From NCBI RefSeq assembly GCF_000020645.1, contig NC_011060.1, positions 1,998,501 through 2,062,500 on the forward strand: 64,000 bases of DNA. The letters are read 5' to 3'. The notes below the pieces were generated by a model. The model did not search any database and was not told the origin of the DNA. It was given only the letters and a program-made list of their open reading frames with translations. Below are positions 54,834 to 63,321 of the stretch, in pieces. Every line of letters starts with the position of its first letter. The stretch's first letter is position 1. Position numbers and translations under genes: made by a program. The stretch is from Pelodictyon phaeoclathratiforme BU-1 (GTDB lineage Bacteria; Bacteroidota; Chlorobiia; Chlorobiales; Chlorobiaceae).

Positions 54834-55250
54834 ATGAAAAAGTTACAAGAGACACTGCTCTTCAAGATGAGCAGCCGCATCAGGCGCAAGCGCAATGACG
54901 TTCTTGTGCGACAAGATTTTCTTGATCTTGGAGGCTATGATCAGGTTGGCCGCTGCCTGCTTCGGTTGGTTAAAGAGGGAACACTTATCAAAATTGGCCA
55001 AGGCATTTATGTGCGTGCGACTCTCTCACCGATTGATGCCCGTCCCTCCTTGCCCAAAAGCCTTAACAGTCTGGTACTGGAGGCACTGAAGAAGCTGGAT
55101 ATTCCTACAGGCCCAACAGCAATGGAAATCAAGTACAATGCGGGCAACACGACTCAGGTTCCAACAGGTCGCGTGATCGGTGTGCGAAAACGTGTTCGTC
55201 GCCGTATTGGATTCAGCGGGTATAGCATGAGGTTTGAACATGCCGATTAA
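54834..55250 (+). CDS. AbiEi-like antitoxin (DUF6088 type)
   Basis: 138 aa. A winged-helix N-terminus (RKRNDVLVRQDFLDLGGYDQ, then VGRCLLRLVKEGTLIKIGQG) and PTGPTAMEIKYNAGNTTQVP typical of transcriptional-regulator antitoxins of AbiE-type systems. It would repress the promoter and counter the nucleotidyltransferase downstream, whose gene it overlaps by 11 bp. Confidence 0.82.
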   Translation: MKKLQETLLFKMSSRIRRKRNDVLVRQDFLDLGGYDQVGRCLLRLVKEGTLIKIGQGIYVRATLSPIDARPSLPKSLNSLVLEALKKLDIPTGPTAMEIKYNAGNTTQVPTGRVIGVRKRVRRRIGFSGYSMRFEHAD

Positions 55251-56130
55251 TCAAGTTCTACCAACAAAAACGGCCATTGAACGTGCTGCTGGTATACTCG
55301 TTACAACTGACGAAGCCTTTATTGAGAAAGATTGGCATGTGGTTCGAGCGCTTACATTGCTTAACGGTCTTCACATCCAAGGGTTACAATTGGCTTTTGG
55401 CGGTGGAACATCGTTAGCAAAAGCAGGACTTATCAAGCGCTTTTCTGAAGATGTTGATTTTAAAGCCACCATAACCCCTGCCGGGCACAAGTATTATCGT
55501 GAAACTCGCAAGAAAATAATTGCTGCTCTTGAAGATGGAGGATTGGTTCTGGTCGCCAAACCGATGGTACGCGATGGAAGCAGATTCTTTTCACTTGAAC
55601 TGGATTATGGTGCAACATTTATGCGGAACCAACGATTGAGAACACATATCCGTGTTGAGGTGCGTTTTGTAGCGCCACAAATGCCTGTTGTGTTCAAGCC
55701 AGTGCAGTCGCTGTTAAGATTTACGGAAGGGCAGCCCGCCGAAATTGGCTCTATGCCATATATCGATCCGGTCGAAATCGCAGCGGACAAGTTAAGTGCG
55801 CTTTCGTGGAGATTGTTGGACGAAGAGGAACGCCAAGATAAAACCCTGATACGGCACGTTCATGATCTGGCAGCACTTGAAACGTTGATTGCATCGAACG
55901 TCAAGTTTCCAGACCTTGTTCGCCAATCCATTGCTGGCGATTACAATCGCAGTGATATTCCTCAAGAACAGCGGCTTCGTGGCGTTATGACAAATTTGCA
56001 AAATGCCGTATGGAAAGAAGCCTATCAATCGTTCGTGCAGGATATGTCTTTTGCTCGGGATGATGAAATCATTCCATATGAATCAGCGCTTGATGCGTGT
56101 GAGCGTTTGGTTTATCTGGTTGATCGCTAA
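55240..56130 (+). CDS. AbiEii/AbiGii-type nucleotidyltransferase toxin
   Basis: 296 aa from ATG 55240 (an earlier TTG is less likely). Nucleotidyltransferase core LAFGGGTSLAKAGLIKRFSE followed by DVDFKA (GG-T/S-x(n)-R-x-SxDxD), and IDPVEIAADKLSALSWR. Type IV toxin of abortive-infection systems: growth arrest on phage infection (family knowledge). Paired with the upstream antitoxin. Confidence 0.88.
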   Translation: MPINQVLPTKTAIERAAGILVTTDEAFIEKDWHVVRALTLLNGLHIQGLQLAFGGGTSLAKAGLIKRFSEDVDFKATITPAGHKYYRETRKKIIAALEDGGLVLVAKPMVRDGSRFFSLELDYGATFMRNQRLRTHIRVEVRFVAPQMPVVFKPVQSLLRFTEGQPAEIGSMPYIDPVEIAADKLSALSWRLLDEEERQDKTLIRHVHDLAALETLIASNVKFPDLVRQSIAGDYNRSDIPQEQRLRGVMTNLQNAVWKEAYQSFVQDMSFARDDEIIPYESALDACERLVYLVDR

Positions 56131-56610
56131 CGGAATTTTATTTCGCCATAGCTTCTCAAACCTTGCCGAATTTGCTCCCGTGTACATCGCGGTTTGATGC
56201 GTGTTCCGGTTTCAGAATTGGATCCTGCCGTCGGATCAGTGATGAAATCCTCAAAGAGTCTCTTGATGATTTTGAGTTGCGGGAGGGATGCTGCAAAGGA
56301 GTGATTGCCTGGTGTAGCCGGTATGGATGCTCGCTTTTGGGGCGGCATCCATTTTCCGCTTTTCCGTCGTTGTCTCCCCGGTTTACTGTTACAGGAGAAC
56401 AGGCAAAACCGAGGGAGGCCCAGCATAGACGAAGCGTTTTTCATCGTCCTTTCGATTGAACATCGGGATGCCATTCCCGAACGGGTTATGCTCATTCCCT
56501 GTTTCGTACCTGAGTCTGCATCTGCAAAAAAGCTCAGCGTTGTAACCTATTCAGCTCCGACCTCCGGGGGGGGGAGTGCCCCCCCCGTTTGGCATGTTTT
56601 CCCCTATTTC
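56131..56610. other. 480 bases without a recognisable gene
   Basis: Frames are open on both strands but match nothing I know, and stops interrupt the better-looking plus-strand frame. Contains a GC-only stretch with runs of 9-10 G and 8 C at about 56565-56587, which can form a hairpin. Probably decayed sequence. Confidence 0.35.
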
Positions 56611-57009
56611 TTATTGTTTCTCCTTCAATTTATTCAACAACTTTTGTGCTGGTGCATACCCCTGCTTTGCGGATAACTGCAACCAGTTATCCGACTCGGA
56701 ATCGTCCTGTTTCACACCATTGCCGGTGCCATACATTACTCCCAGACTGTATTGGGCTTCTGCATTACCCTGATCTGCAGCAAGATGCCACCACTTTATC
56801 GCCTGGGAATAGTCCTGGGTAAGACCTTTTCCTGAAGCATACAGCACTCCGAGTTTGTATTGAGCCTCTGCGTCACCATGCCCGGACTTATACCGTAATT
56901 CCGACAGCTTATCGGCATGTTCTGTCCCCATACTATAAAGCAGATGAGTGTCTGCCAGAATGCTTCCCAAAGCCAGGCACACTGAAAAAAAGAGATATTT
57001 ACTTTTCAT
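56611..57009 (-). CDS. Sel1-repeat (TPR-like) protein with signal peptide
   Basis: 132 aa from ATG 57009 (MKSKYLFFSVCLALGSILAD). Signal sequence, then Sel1 repeats: GDAEAQYKLGVLYASGKGLT, AIKWWHLAADQGNAEAQYSL and a last partial one (QLSAKQGYAPAQKLL). Exported helical scaffold for protein contacts; partner unknown. Confidence 0.82.
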   Translation of the reverse strand: MKSKYLFFSVCLALGSILADTHLLYSMGTEHADKLSELRYKSGHGDAEAQYKLGVLYASGKGLTQDYSQAIKWWHLAADQGNAEAQYSLGVMYGTGNGVKQDDSESDNWLQLSAKQGYAPAQKLLNKLKEKQ

Positions 57010-57133
57010 GTTCTTTTCAAGTAATGTTTCCCCGATATTTACGGAATGGCTTGCTCTGCAGTTCTTTTGCGCATTATTGTATTCGTGTTGCGGTCTCAAG
57101 GAAAAGGATGATGCGAAGCGACGTTACGGGCTA

Positions 57134-57508
57134 TCAATTGATCCAGTACCCTACAGATCTCCATGCGCTATCGTTTTCGAACATTAATGTCACTGTTTCA
57201 ACGGTAGATTTATTATGCTCAAATTCTGTTTGAAACGTGATGACGGCATACTTTCCATCTGGAACGCCCGGAAGAGTGTTTGACTCCTTGACGTTCTTTA
57301 CTTTGCGATTGAGGAGCTTGCCGAGCGGCGTGCGAATCCCTACCGATAGTTGTACCCATCGTTCTTCAGTTTCAACCTTTTTGAAATAGGTAGAAGCTTC
57401 ATTCCAACTTCCAGAGTAGTTCCCGCCGTCTAATAAAGAGAGACAAGGTTCAGACCGTCCCGCGTGAATAAATTGTACCGACATTTGGAAAACTTGATGA
57501 TGCCTCAA
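57134..57508 (-). CDS. DUF4019 domain protein, probably lacking its N-terminus
   Basis: Up to 124 aa. CLSLLDGGNYSGSWNEASTY, then WVQLSVGIRTPLGKLLNRKV and TLPGVPDGKYAVITFQTEFE, match the DUF4019 domain. Members usually start with a signal peptide, which is missing here; the first residues are not conserved. Either the start lies in another frame upstream after a frameshift, or the gene is truncated. Confidence 0.65.
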   Translation of the reverse strand: MRHHQVFQMSVQFIHAGRSEPCLSLLDGGNYSGSWNEASTYFKKVETEERWVQLSVGIRTPLGKLLNRKVKNVKESNTLPGVPDGKYAVITFQTEFEHNKSTVETVTLMFENDSAWRSVGYWIN

Positions 57509-57605
57509 TGCTTGCCGTTAACCGGGTGCTCGCGGTGTGGCTTGGATTCGCATAGGCCGTTCTCATCTTAGTCCATACATACCCCCGTGTTGCATGCTCT
57601 CCAAG

Positions 57606-58655
57606 CTACCTCAGTTCGTACCAGACACCACGCCCACTGCCGTGCCGAATAAGATGACCGCGTTCGACCAGGTTTCGGAAATGTCCCTTCAAGGTGTTGC
57701 GGTTGCCGCCAGTCAATTTGATCGCATCTCCTATTGTTATGCGCCCATGTTCACGGGTAAACTCGACGATTTGGAGTGAGAGTTCCGGCAAGGAGGCTAA
57801 AACGATCTTCTCTCGCGCAACCTTTTTCTCAAGACGGTTTACCTGATCGGAGAGCGAACGCAGGAAAAACACCAGCCATGGCTGCCAGTTTGGCGCATCG
57901 GTACGGATCGTCCCCTGGGTAGAGCGCAGTGCCAGATAGTAGGCTTCCTTGTTGAGTTCGATAACACTTTCCAATGAACTGTACGGGACGTAGGCATACC
58001 CCGCCTGAAGTAACAGCAAGGTGGTCAGCACACGACTGAGCCGACCGTTACCATCCTGGAAGGGATGGATTCCGAGAAAGAGCACCACGAAGATAGCAAT
58101 GATCAGCAGCGGGTGCAGTTGCGCAGACTCACGTTCATCCTTCACCCAAGTCACCAGTTCGGCCATGAGACGAGCGGTGTCGAAGGGGGTCGCTGTCTCG
58201 AACACGATACCGAGCTGCTTGCCATGTACATCAAAGGCAGCGACGCTGTTGGAGTTGGTTTTGTACTGCCCCCTGTGCCGGGCATCTTTCTCACTGTGGT
58301 GCAGCAAGATTTGATGTAACTGTTTGATGTGGTTCTCGTTGAACGGGATGCTCGGCCACGATTCGAACACCAGGTCCATCAGCCCGGCATAACCGGCAAC
58401 TTCTTGCTCATCACGCGTATCGAAAGAGTTGATTTTTAGGTTAGAAAGCAGACGTTCTACCTCTCGATCAGAGAGTTTGCTGCCCTCAATGCGAGTTGAT
58501 GATCCAATACTCTCAATGGTCGCGACCCTGCGTAAAGCTGAGAGGCGATCTGGAGCGAGTGTGCTTAAAGCACGCCAAGCGCCTTTGAACTCGTCGATCT
58601 GAGCGATCAGGTTCAGGATCTCCGGGGTAATTTGAAGAGTGTCGGTTCGAAGCAT
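57606..58655 (-). CDS. Fic-family protein (AMPylase type)
   Basis: 349 aa from MLRTDTLQITPEILNLIAQI. Fic motif HPFQDGNGRLSR (about 200-211) is complete, and the inhibitory-helix motif SSTRIEGS (about 55-62; S/T-xxx-E-G/N) lies N-terminal, as in self-inhibited class II Fic proteins. The C-terminal part is a winged helix (GRITIGDAIKLTGGNRNTLK). Transfers AMP or another nucleotide group to target proteins; target unknown. Confidence 0.93.
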   Translation of the reverse strand: MLRTDTLQITPEILNLIAQIDEFKGAWRALSTLAPDRLSALRRVATIESIGSSTRIEGSKLSDREVERLLSNLKINSFDTRDEQEVAGYAGLMDLVFESWPSIPFNENHIKQLHQILLHHSEKDARHRGQYKTNSNSVAAFDVHGKQLGIVFETATPFDTARLMAELVTWVKDERESAQLHPLLIIAIFVVLFLGIHPFQDGNGRLSRVLTTLLLLQAGYAYVPYSSLESVIELNKEAYYLALRSTQGTIRTDAPNWQPWLVFFLRSLSDQVNRLEKKVAREKIVLASLPELSLQIVEFTREHGRITIGDAIKLTGGNRNTLKGHFRNLVERGHLIRHGSGRGVWYELR

Positions 58656-58670
58656 AAACCAATAATACAC

Positions 58671-59365
58671 CCATTAACACCCATTTCCAAGTCAAAGACC
58701 CAAAAAAACGGGGCAAAATGTACCCTTGACGAGATCCGACACTTGCCAAAAGAGTTCACATGGAGGGTTGAAAAGAAAAGGGAGGGGTGGAGATGTGATC
58801 GGAAAACAAGAATAGGCCAAAAACGGAAAATCAGACTTGATATTGACGGTTGGTACCCTCATCTTTATCAGGGAAGGGGGAAAAAGCTAAAAAAACTTGC
58901 AAAGAAGTATCTGTATGGATACGGTAGTGGCGCATGAATACTTTTATTCGATCATCCTTTTTTGATGCGTGATTGTCGGCTCTTTCAGACCTGAAGGCGA
59001 AAGCCAGAATCCTGACCCACCTTCAGAGTGCAATCCAAGGGAACTTTGGCGACTCTGAGCCTGAGGGGTAAGGCATTACAGAAATGCGGATCTGTAAAGA
59101 GCAATTCAATTCGACGACTTCACGTCGCACCGGATTTTAAAACTCGTTAAGGATTATTAGATGCAGGAATCCATCGGTAAGGCGTCGAAACAGATACCCC
59201 GAGATCTTTTGCGACATCCCAAGGGGTAGGCCATTATTAAAAAAGTTTATCCAGTTATCTGAAAATGGCTCCAAAACAAAGTAATATCGCTATGAATAAC
59301 AAGTATTACATGTTATCTCTTCCAAAAAAGTTTACTTCTTTTTTTGCTTCTATCCTTCTTTTGGC
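58671..59365. other. 695 bases without a supported gene
   Basis: A plus-strand frame at 58632-58937 gives a Lys-rich 101-residue product that overlaps the Fic start region and resembles nothing known to me, so I do not call it. The rest has no ORF, repeat or RNA that I recognise. It separates the Fic gene from the TPR/NACHT-FGE locus. Confidence 0.4.
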
Positions 59366-59725
59366 ATGAAAAAATCTTTTCATAACGTCGCTCCAGTTGC
59401 ACTTACCGGTGTTCGAGTATTGATCATTATGGTAATAGCTCTTATCGGTATTGGCTTTGACTGCTTTGGTGAAATCACCAGAATTGATAACCGTGCCAGG
59501 GAATTATATCTGCAAGGTCAGAACTATGAACGCCAGATTAACTACCCCGAAGCCGAGCGGTGCTATAAGCAAGCGGCCACGACTGATGATCAGGATCCTG
59601 TGTATCTCAATGCTTACGCACTAATCCTTCAAACGGTAGGCAGGTACACTGAAGCAGAGCCGCTTTTCAGGCGTGCGCTTGTGATCAGGGAAAAGCGGCA
59701 GGATAATAAGACATCGGAGCTATGA
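59366..59725 (+). CDS. Small TPR protein with N-terminal membrane segment
   Basis: 119 aa. Hydrophobic segment VRVLIIMVIALIGIGFDCF at about 17-35, then two TPR-like helices pairs (YERQINYPEAERCYKQAATT, AYALILQTVGRYTEAEPLFR). The chain stops soon after, so it may be the 5' part of a longer TPR protein. Convergent with the NACHT-FGE gene. Confidence 0.6.
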   Translation: MKKSFHNVAPVALTGVRVLIIMVIALIGIGFDCFGEITRIDNRARELYLQGQNYERQINYPEAERCYKQAATTDDQDPVYLNAYALILQTVGRYTEAEPLFRRALVIREKRQDNKTSEL

Positions 59726-59746
59726 TGGGCGGCTATTTCCTTTTTC

Positions 59747-59900
59747 AAAAAAATCGTCGGACCACCTTCGGTGGTCATTTCTGTAGTCGGTTGTTACCGG
59801 AACATTTTGGCGTGCAGCGGTTCGTCCCTCTCCGCTGCTCACCAAAATGTTGGTACTGCCCTCTCACTCAAAAACAAAGCCGGAATGAGCTGCCAACTGA
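59747..59900 (-). promoter_or_regulatory. DGR target-associated element downstream of VR-C, with terminator
   Basis: Same order as after VR-A and VR-B: TCAGTTGGCAGCTCATTCCG (59900-59881, identical to the other two), a two-part hairpin (outer arms 59801-59810/59842-59851, inner 59815-59820/59832-59837) and a terminator GACCACC/GGTGGTC (59776-59760) with seven T. Stem sequences differ completely from VR-A/B but the pairing is kept, and the loop again contains GAGGGACGA on the sense strand. Confidence 0.8.
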
Positions 59901-60032
59901 CTACGGGACGAAAACCGGGCGGAAGCCCACGAGGTCGTACCGGTAGCCGGGGGCGTTGTTGTCCCGATACGCCGACCGACAGTAAACGGCAACGTAGTTC
60001 CAGCCCCCGCCACGAATTACACGGTGCGAACC
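59901..60032 (-). repeat. DGR-type variable region VR-C (diverged)
   Basis: 132 bp, gap-free against the template repeat at 31790-31921 and with the same protein frame (SHRVIRGGGWNYVAVYCRSA, then YRDNNAPGYRYDLVGFRP). Adenine positions of that template are mostly changed, but there are also many third-position changes elsewhere, so it was probably written from a different, related template not in this window. Confidence 0.75.
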
Positions 60033-60875
60033 CGTTGTCGGACCTTCAGGGTTCTCAACAGTGCCTTTCGCCCTGCATTCGTCGTAATAATTCTTACCAT
60101 ACATGTCACTGCACCATTCCCATACATTGCCGTGCATATTATACAAACCCCAGACATTGGGTTCTAAACTGTCAACAGGCAGAGTGTTTTTTCTGAAAAT
60201 CCCTTTTACACTATTGTTAAAGGGATAGTTTCCATTATAATTTGCCTGGCCAGTCGTAAGATTATCACCAGTATGAAACGGTTTTTCTGATCCTGCACGG
60301 CAAGCGAACTCCCACTCAGCTTCAGTCGGCAATCGGAAAGTATTACCCGTTTTTTTACTCAACCATGCGCAATATGCTTCCGCATCATTCCAGCTTACAT
60401 GCAATACCGGATGATTATATGCTGATGGCTCACGCACATTACCCGACAAATCATGAGACCAATTGATACCATCTTTTCTCTTCCCTGATTTCCCATCATA
60501 AACAAAACTGAAGTTCTCTTTTTCAGCATCAGTCTTATAGCCCGAATCATCAATAAATCTTTTAAAATCCCCGACACAAACAGCAAATTTATACAAAGAA
60601 TAATCAGCTATTTTTACAGAATGCTGTCTTTCATCTTCTCGATGACCCGCTTCATTTTCCGGACTTCCCATGACGAATACATCGCCTTTAACCTCGATAT
60701 AATTTGAAAGCACAAAAGGATTTATGCCAAATTCAAAACAGAATGACCTTGCCATATCCATACCTGAAAAATCAAGGGTACAGGCAAAATCAAAACGTCC
60801 AACCGCTTCTTTTGCAACAAGAAACTCCAGAATTGATTTGTGTGAAAATTTCCAGTTCATTTTTGCGTCACAGGT
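59901..60875 (-). pseudogene. NACHT-FGE protein, 3' part (FGE domain with VR-C) cut off by IS630
   Basis: From the IS630 insertion the old frame continues as TCDAKMNWKFSHKSILEFLV and runs to the stop at 59901. Residues after about 50 form an FGE-sulfatase/C-type-lectin-like domain (GDVFVMGSPENEAGHREDER, HPVLHVSWNDAEAYCAWLSK, RLPTEAEWEFACRAG, WGLYNMHGNVWEWC) and end with a DGR-type variable region. Without the insertion this and the 61954-63229 part read as a single 750-residue frame. On its own, a 319-residue product could start at the Met at 60860 but without a clear ribosome-binding site. Confidence 0.88.
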
Positions 60876-60885
60876 TAAGCGCTCA

Positions 60886-61461
60886 TCAAAAAGTCATTAC
60901 GTAATCAGTACCAAAACCAGCTAAGATTTTTCGAACATCTTCTTCAAGGGTTTTTTCATTTCGCGTCTTGAATTCCATCAATTCATACTTCACCTTGTGC
61001 CAATACTTTTCAATTCGATTGAGTTCTGGACTGTAAGGTGGCAAGAAATAAAGAGTCAGCCCCTTTTGAGCCAGCACCTTTAACATCGGTTGAACCGCTT
61101 TCGCTTTATGGAATGACGCATTGTCCAGAATGACCGTTAAAGGTTTACCCACGTAGTTCATCAGCAGACCAAGAAAGCCGGTAAATATAAGTGAATCTGT
61201 TGTTTGCCACAGCGCAACTGAGAACAAATCACCCGTTGAGAGCATGGCTCCGATGACATTCAGGCGTTTTCCCCGGTTGGCGTCAATCTTGTGACATTTG
61301 CCTATCGGAGTCCAGGCGCTGCGGTTTGGCTGGGCCAGTGCGAAACCAGTCTCATCTACAAAGGCTAAGATCCTCTCATCGCGTTCGACTTCATCTTTCA
61401 TCAATTCTATTTCTAACTGTGCTTGTCGAAACCGGACTTCATCTCGTTTTTTTTTAACCAC
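60886..61461 (-). CDS. IS630 transposase, DDE catalytic part (orfB)
   Basis: 191 aa. DDE residues: Asp in RILAFVDETGFALAQPNRSA, Asp in LTVILDNASFHKAKA, Glu in LPPYSPELNRIEKYWHKVKY. The called start is a GTG just before an A9 run. In-frame fusion with orfA needs a -1 shift on that run. Confidence 0.92.
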   Translation of the reverse strand: MVKKKRDEVRFRQAQLEIELMKDEVERDERILAFVDETGFALAQPNRSAWTPIGKCHKIDANRGKRLNVIGAMLSTGDLFSVALWQTTDSLIFTGFLGLLMNYVGKPLTVILDNASFHKAKAVQPMLKVLAQKGLTLYFLPPYSPELNRIEKYWHKVKYELMEFKTRNEKTLEEDVRKILAGFGTDYVMTF

Positions 61462-61880
61462 AGGCGTGTACGTTTCCAGACAAAACCAAGTGCTTTCAAC
61501 GCATTAGTTGCGGTACCAACGCTCACGTTTACATTGCACTCTTCCTTTAACCGAGCCACTATCGCTGGAGCTGTCAGTGCTTCCTTTTCCGCCCAAATCG
61601 TGATCTGTTCAAGGTGAATGGCGTTTAGTTTCGGAGGTGCGCCGCTTCGATGCCTGTCATATAAAGCAGCAAACCCCTTTGATAACCAGTTCTTACGTCG
61701 GTCATAAACCGTATCGATATTCAGGTCTTGCAATGCCACGATGGTCTTTGCACTCAACCCGTCGTTGAAATATAACAGTGTTTGAGCCCGATGACGTGCT
61801 TGCCAATCTCTTCCTTTTGCCACAATTTGTTGTAGCTTTGCACGATCGATGGCAGATAATTCAAAGTAACTTAACTTCAT
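61413..61880 (-). CDS. IS630 transposase, DNA-binding part (orfA)
   Basis: 155 aa with paired helix-turn-helix regions (KGRDWQARHRAQTLLYFNDG, IVALQDLNIDTVYDRRKNWL) typical of the IS630 N-terminus. It overlaps orfB by 49 bp. The overlap contains nine consecutive A (sense strand), a slippery site for -1 frameshifting or polymerase slippage. Confidence 0.9.
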   Translation of the reverse strand: MKLSYFELSAIDRAKLQQIVAKGRDWQARHRAQTLLYFNDGLSAKTIVALQDLNIDTVYDRRKNWLSKGFAALYDRHRSGAPPKLNAIHLEQITIWAEKEALTAPAIVARLKEECNVNVSVGTATNALKALGFVWKRTRLWLKKNEMKSGFDKHS

Positions 61881-61936
61881 GATTTACAAGGGCAGGTGTT
61901 TGTGTTTACCTTCTTGCCCTTATATTACGGAATAAT

Positions 61937-63229
61937 TTATTGTTGAGCGCTTAGCAATGATTTTCCTGTTGCTTCGTGACGATCTATTGGATATTCACAC
62001 TTTCCGGCAATTTCTATTGCCTTGTCCTTTGTAATATAAAATGTCCGATTATTCAGCCAATTGTTATAGATTTCTATAGCAACCTGTAGTGAAAAATTTT
62101 TCAATGCGCGAACAAAAACTTCCCGTTCAGACACCCTTTTCCATTTCGCACCTTCCCTCATGAGCCATTTTTCAATAAGTGCCTCATAAATCTGTACACT
62201 ACTGGTATAAACCCTGTCATCTTCAACCAAATAATCAATATAGCTCATCAACATGGGACGAACCATCAGATTATTGCTGTTTTTCACAACCTGCAAGGCT
62301 ATTTCTTTTTTTCTTCCATGAAGGTATTGCAAAACACTAGAACCATACTTTTGATTAAGATATTTATGCACATCTGCATCAGAAAAAGGATAAATATAAT
62401 ATTTCTGAAATGTATGAAATCCGCCTCCACCTTTTCTTATACTCAGTTCATAGAGGTCATCCTCTTGTTGGGGGAAATACTGTGTACGGCAGGTAATAAC
62501 GACCTCTTTATACCGGCAAGTAGCATCAACAATTTGATCGACCCGCAGCTTAAATGCCTCTTCATCTGATCGGGATTTATCTTTTGGAAAGATAAAGGGA
62601 TCTTCATCAAGACCATCAAGCAAGAGAATCGTATTTGGAATATCATCACAATTCATATTTTTTATTCTTTCCAGAATATCATCCGGTTTATCGGCATTCC
62701 GGCTTTGAAAGCGAAGAAGCTTGATGGTATATGTTTTTCCGAAAAGAAAATCAAAGAAATTTACATACGAATAATTCTGCAAATACAGATTAAGCATAAA
62801 TGCAGTCTTGCCCATCCCTGAATCAGCAAGGACAAGATAATATTTGTGACTTTCTACGTTTTCATTAAATGATTTTTTTAACATAAAATCAATAAGATCG
62901 TATGTTTTCCCTGTATACTTATAGGCTTCACCCGGATTATCATACCTGTTAGGCGACTTTTCCGCCGCAGTTGTCCTGATGAATATGTGACTTAATTCCT
63001 TTATATCATCCTTTTCAAACTCAGGCTTCAAATCACGTGCTTTTTTAATGATACTATGCCACTCATTAATTTTTATCCATATTTTTCTGACAAATGTAAT
63101 GATCACAACACTTACAGCAACAACAATAATCAGCGATAATAATGAAACATATTTTTCATCAATTCCTGCCAACTCAAGCAGCCCTTTAATCCAGGGCAAT
63201 TCCGCTATCTGCTCATATATTGGGTCCAT
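61937..63229 (-). CDS. NACHT-type NTPase, 5' part of an IS630-split NACHT-FGE gene
   Basis: 430 aa as now encoded; the last seven residues (SAQQ region) come from the IS end. An N-terminal membrane helix (LLSLIIVVAVSVVIITFV, about 28-45), then a NACHT NTPase: Walker A LADSGMGKTAFMLNLYLQNY (about 133-152), Walker B NTILLLDGLDEDPFIF (about 200-215), sensor EVVITCRTQYFP. The missing C-terminus is the FGE sensor at 59901-60875. STAND/NACHT proteins with sensor domains are a known layout of conflict and immune systems. The truncated NTPase has lost its sensor and is probably non-functional. Confidence 0.85.
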   Translation of the reverse strand: MDPIYEQIAELPWIKGLLELAGIDEKYVSLLSLIIVVAVSVVIITFVRKIWIKINEWHSIIKKARDLKPEFEKDDIKELSHIFIRTTAAEKSPNRYDNPGEAYKYTGKTYDLIDFMLKKSFNENVESHKYYLVLADSGMGKTAFMLNLYLQNYSYVNFFDFLFGKTYTIKLLRFQSRNADKPDDILERIKNMNCDDIPNTILLLDGLDEDPFIFPKDKSRSDEEAFKLRVDQIVDATCRYKEVVITCRTQYFPQQEDDLYELSIRKGGGGFHTFQKYYIYPFSDADVHKYLNQKYGSSVLQYLHGRKKEIALQVVKNSNNLMVRPMLMSYIDYLVEDDRVYTSSVQIYEALIEKWLMREGAKWKRVSEREVFVRALKNFSLQVAIEIYNNWLNNRTFYITKDKAIEIAGKCEYPIDRHEATGKSLLSAQQ

Positions 63230-63321
63230 TTAATGAACTTGATTGATTATGATTGAAGAAATCAGCTCTGCAGAACAATCATCTGATTTTAACAAAAATA
63301 CCATACCGAAAAATATCCATT

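Larger units (their letters stand above)
60878..61951 (-). mobile_element. IS630-family insertion sequence, complete
   Basis: 1074 bp with imperfect terminal inverted repeats starting AGCGCTCA (AGCGCTCATCAAA at 60878; AGCGCTCAACAAT reading inward from 61951). It is flanked by the TA duplication usual for IS630 (60876-60877 and 61952-61953). Two overlapping frames encode the transposase. It interrupts the NACHT-FGE gene; removing 1076 bp restores the frame exactly (1293 nt = 431 codons between 63229 and 60861). Confidence 0.93.

Noticed and set aside
54499..54837. 112-residue plus-strand frame before the AbiE-like pair
   Set aside because: Starts inside the IS1634 relic, has no family resemblance and no ribosome-binding site.
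58632..58937. 101-residue Lys-rich plus-strand frame
   Set aside because: Its start overlaps the beginning of the Fic gene on the other strand, with no recognisable domain and no ribosome-binding site.
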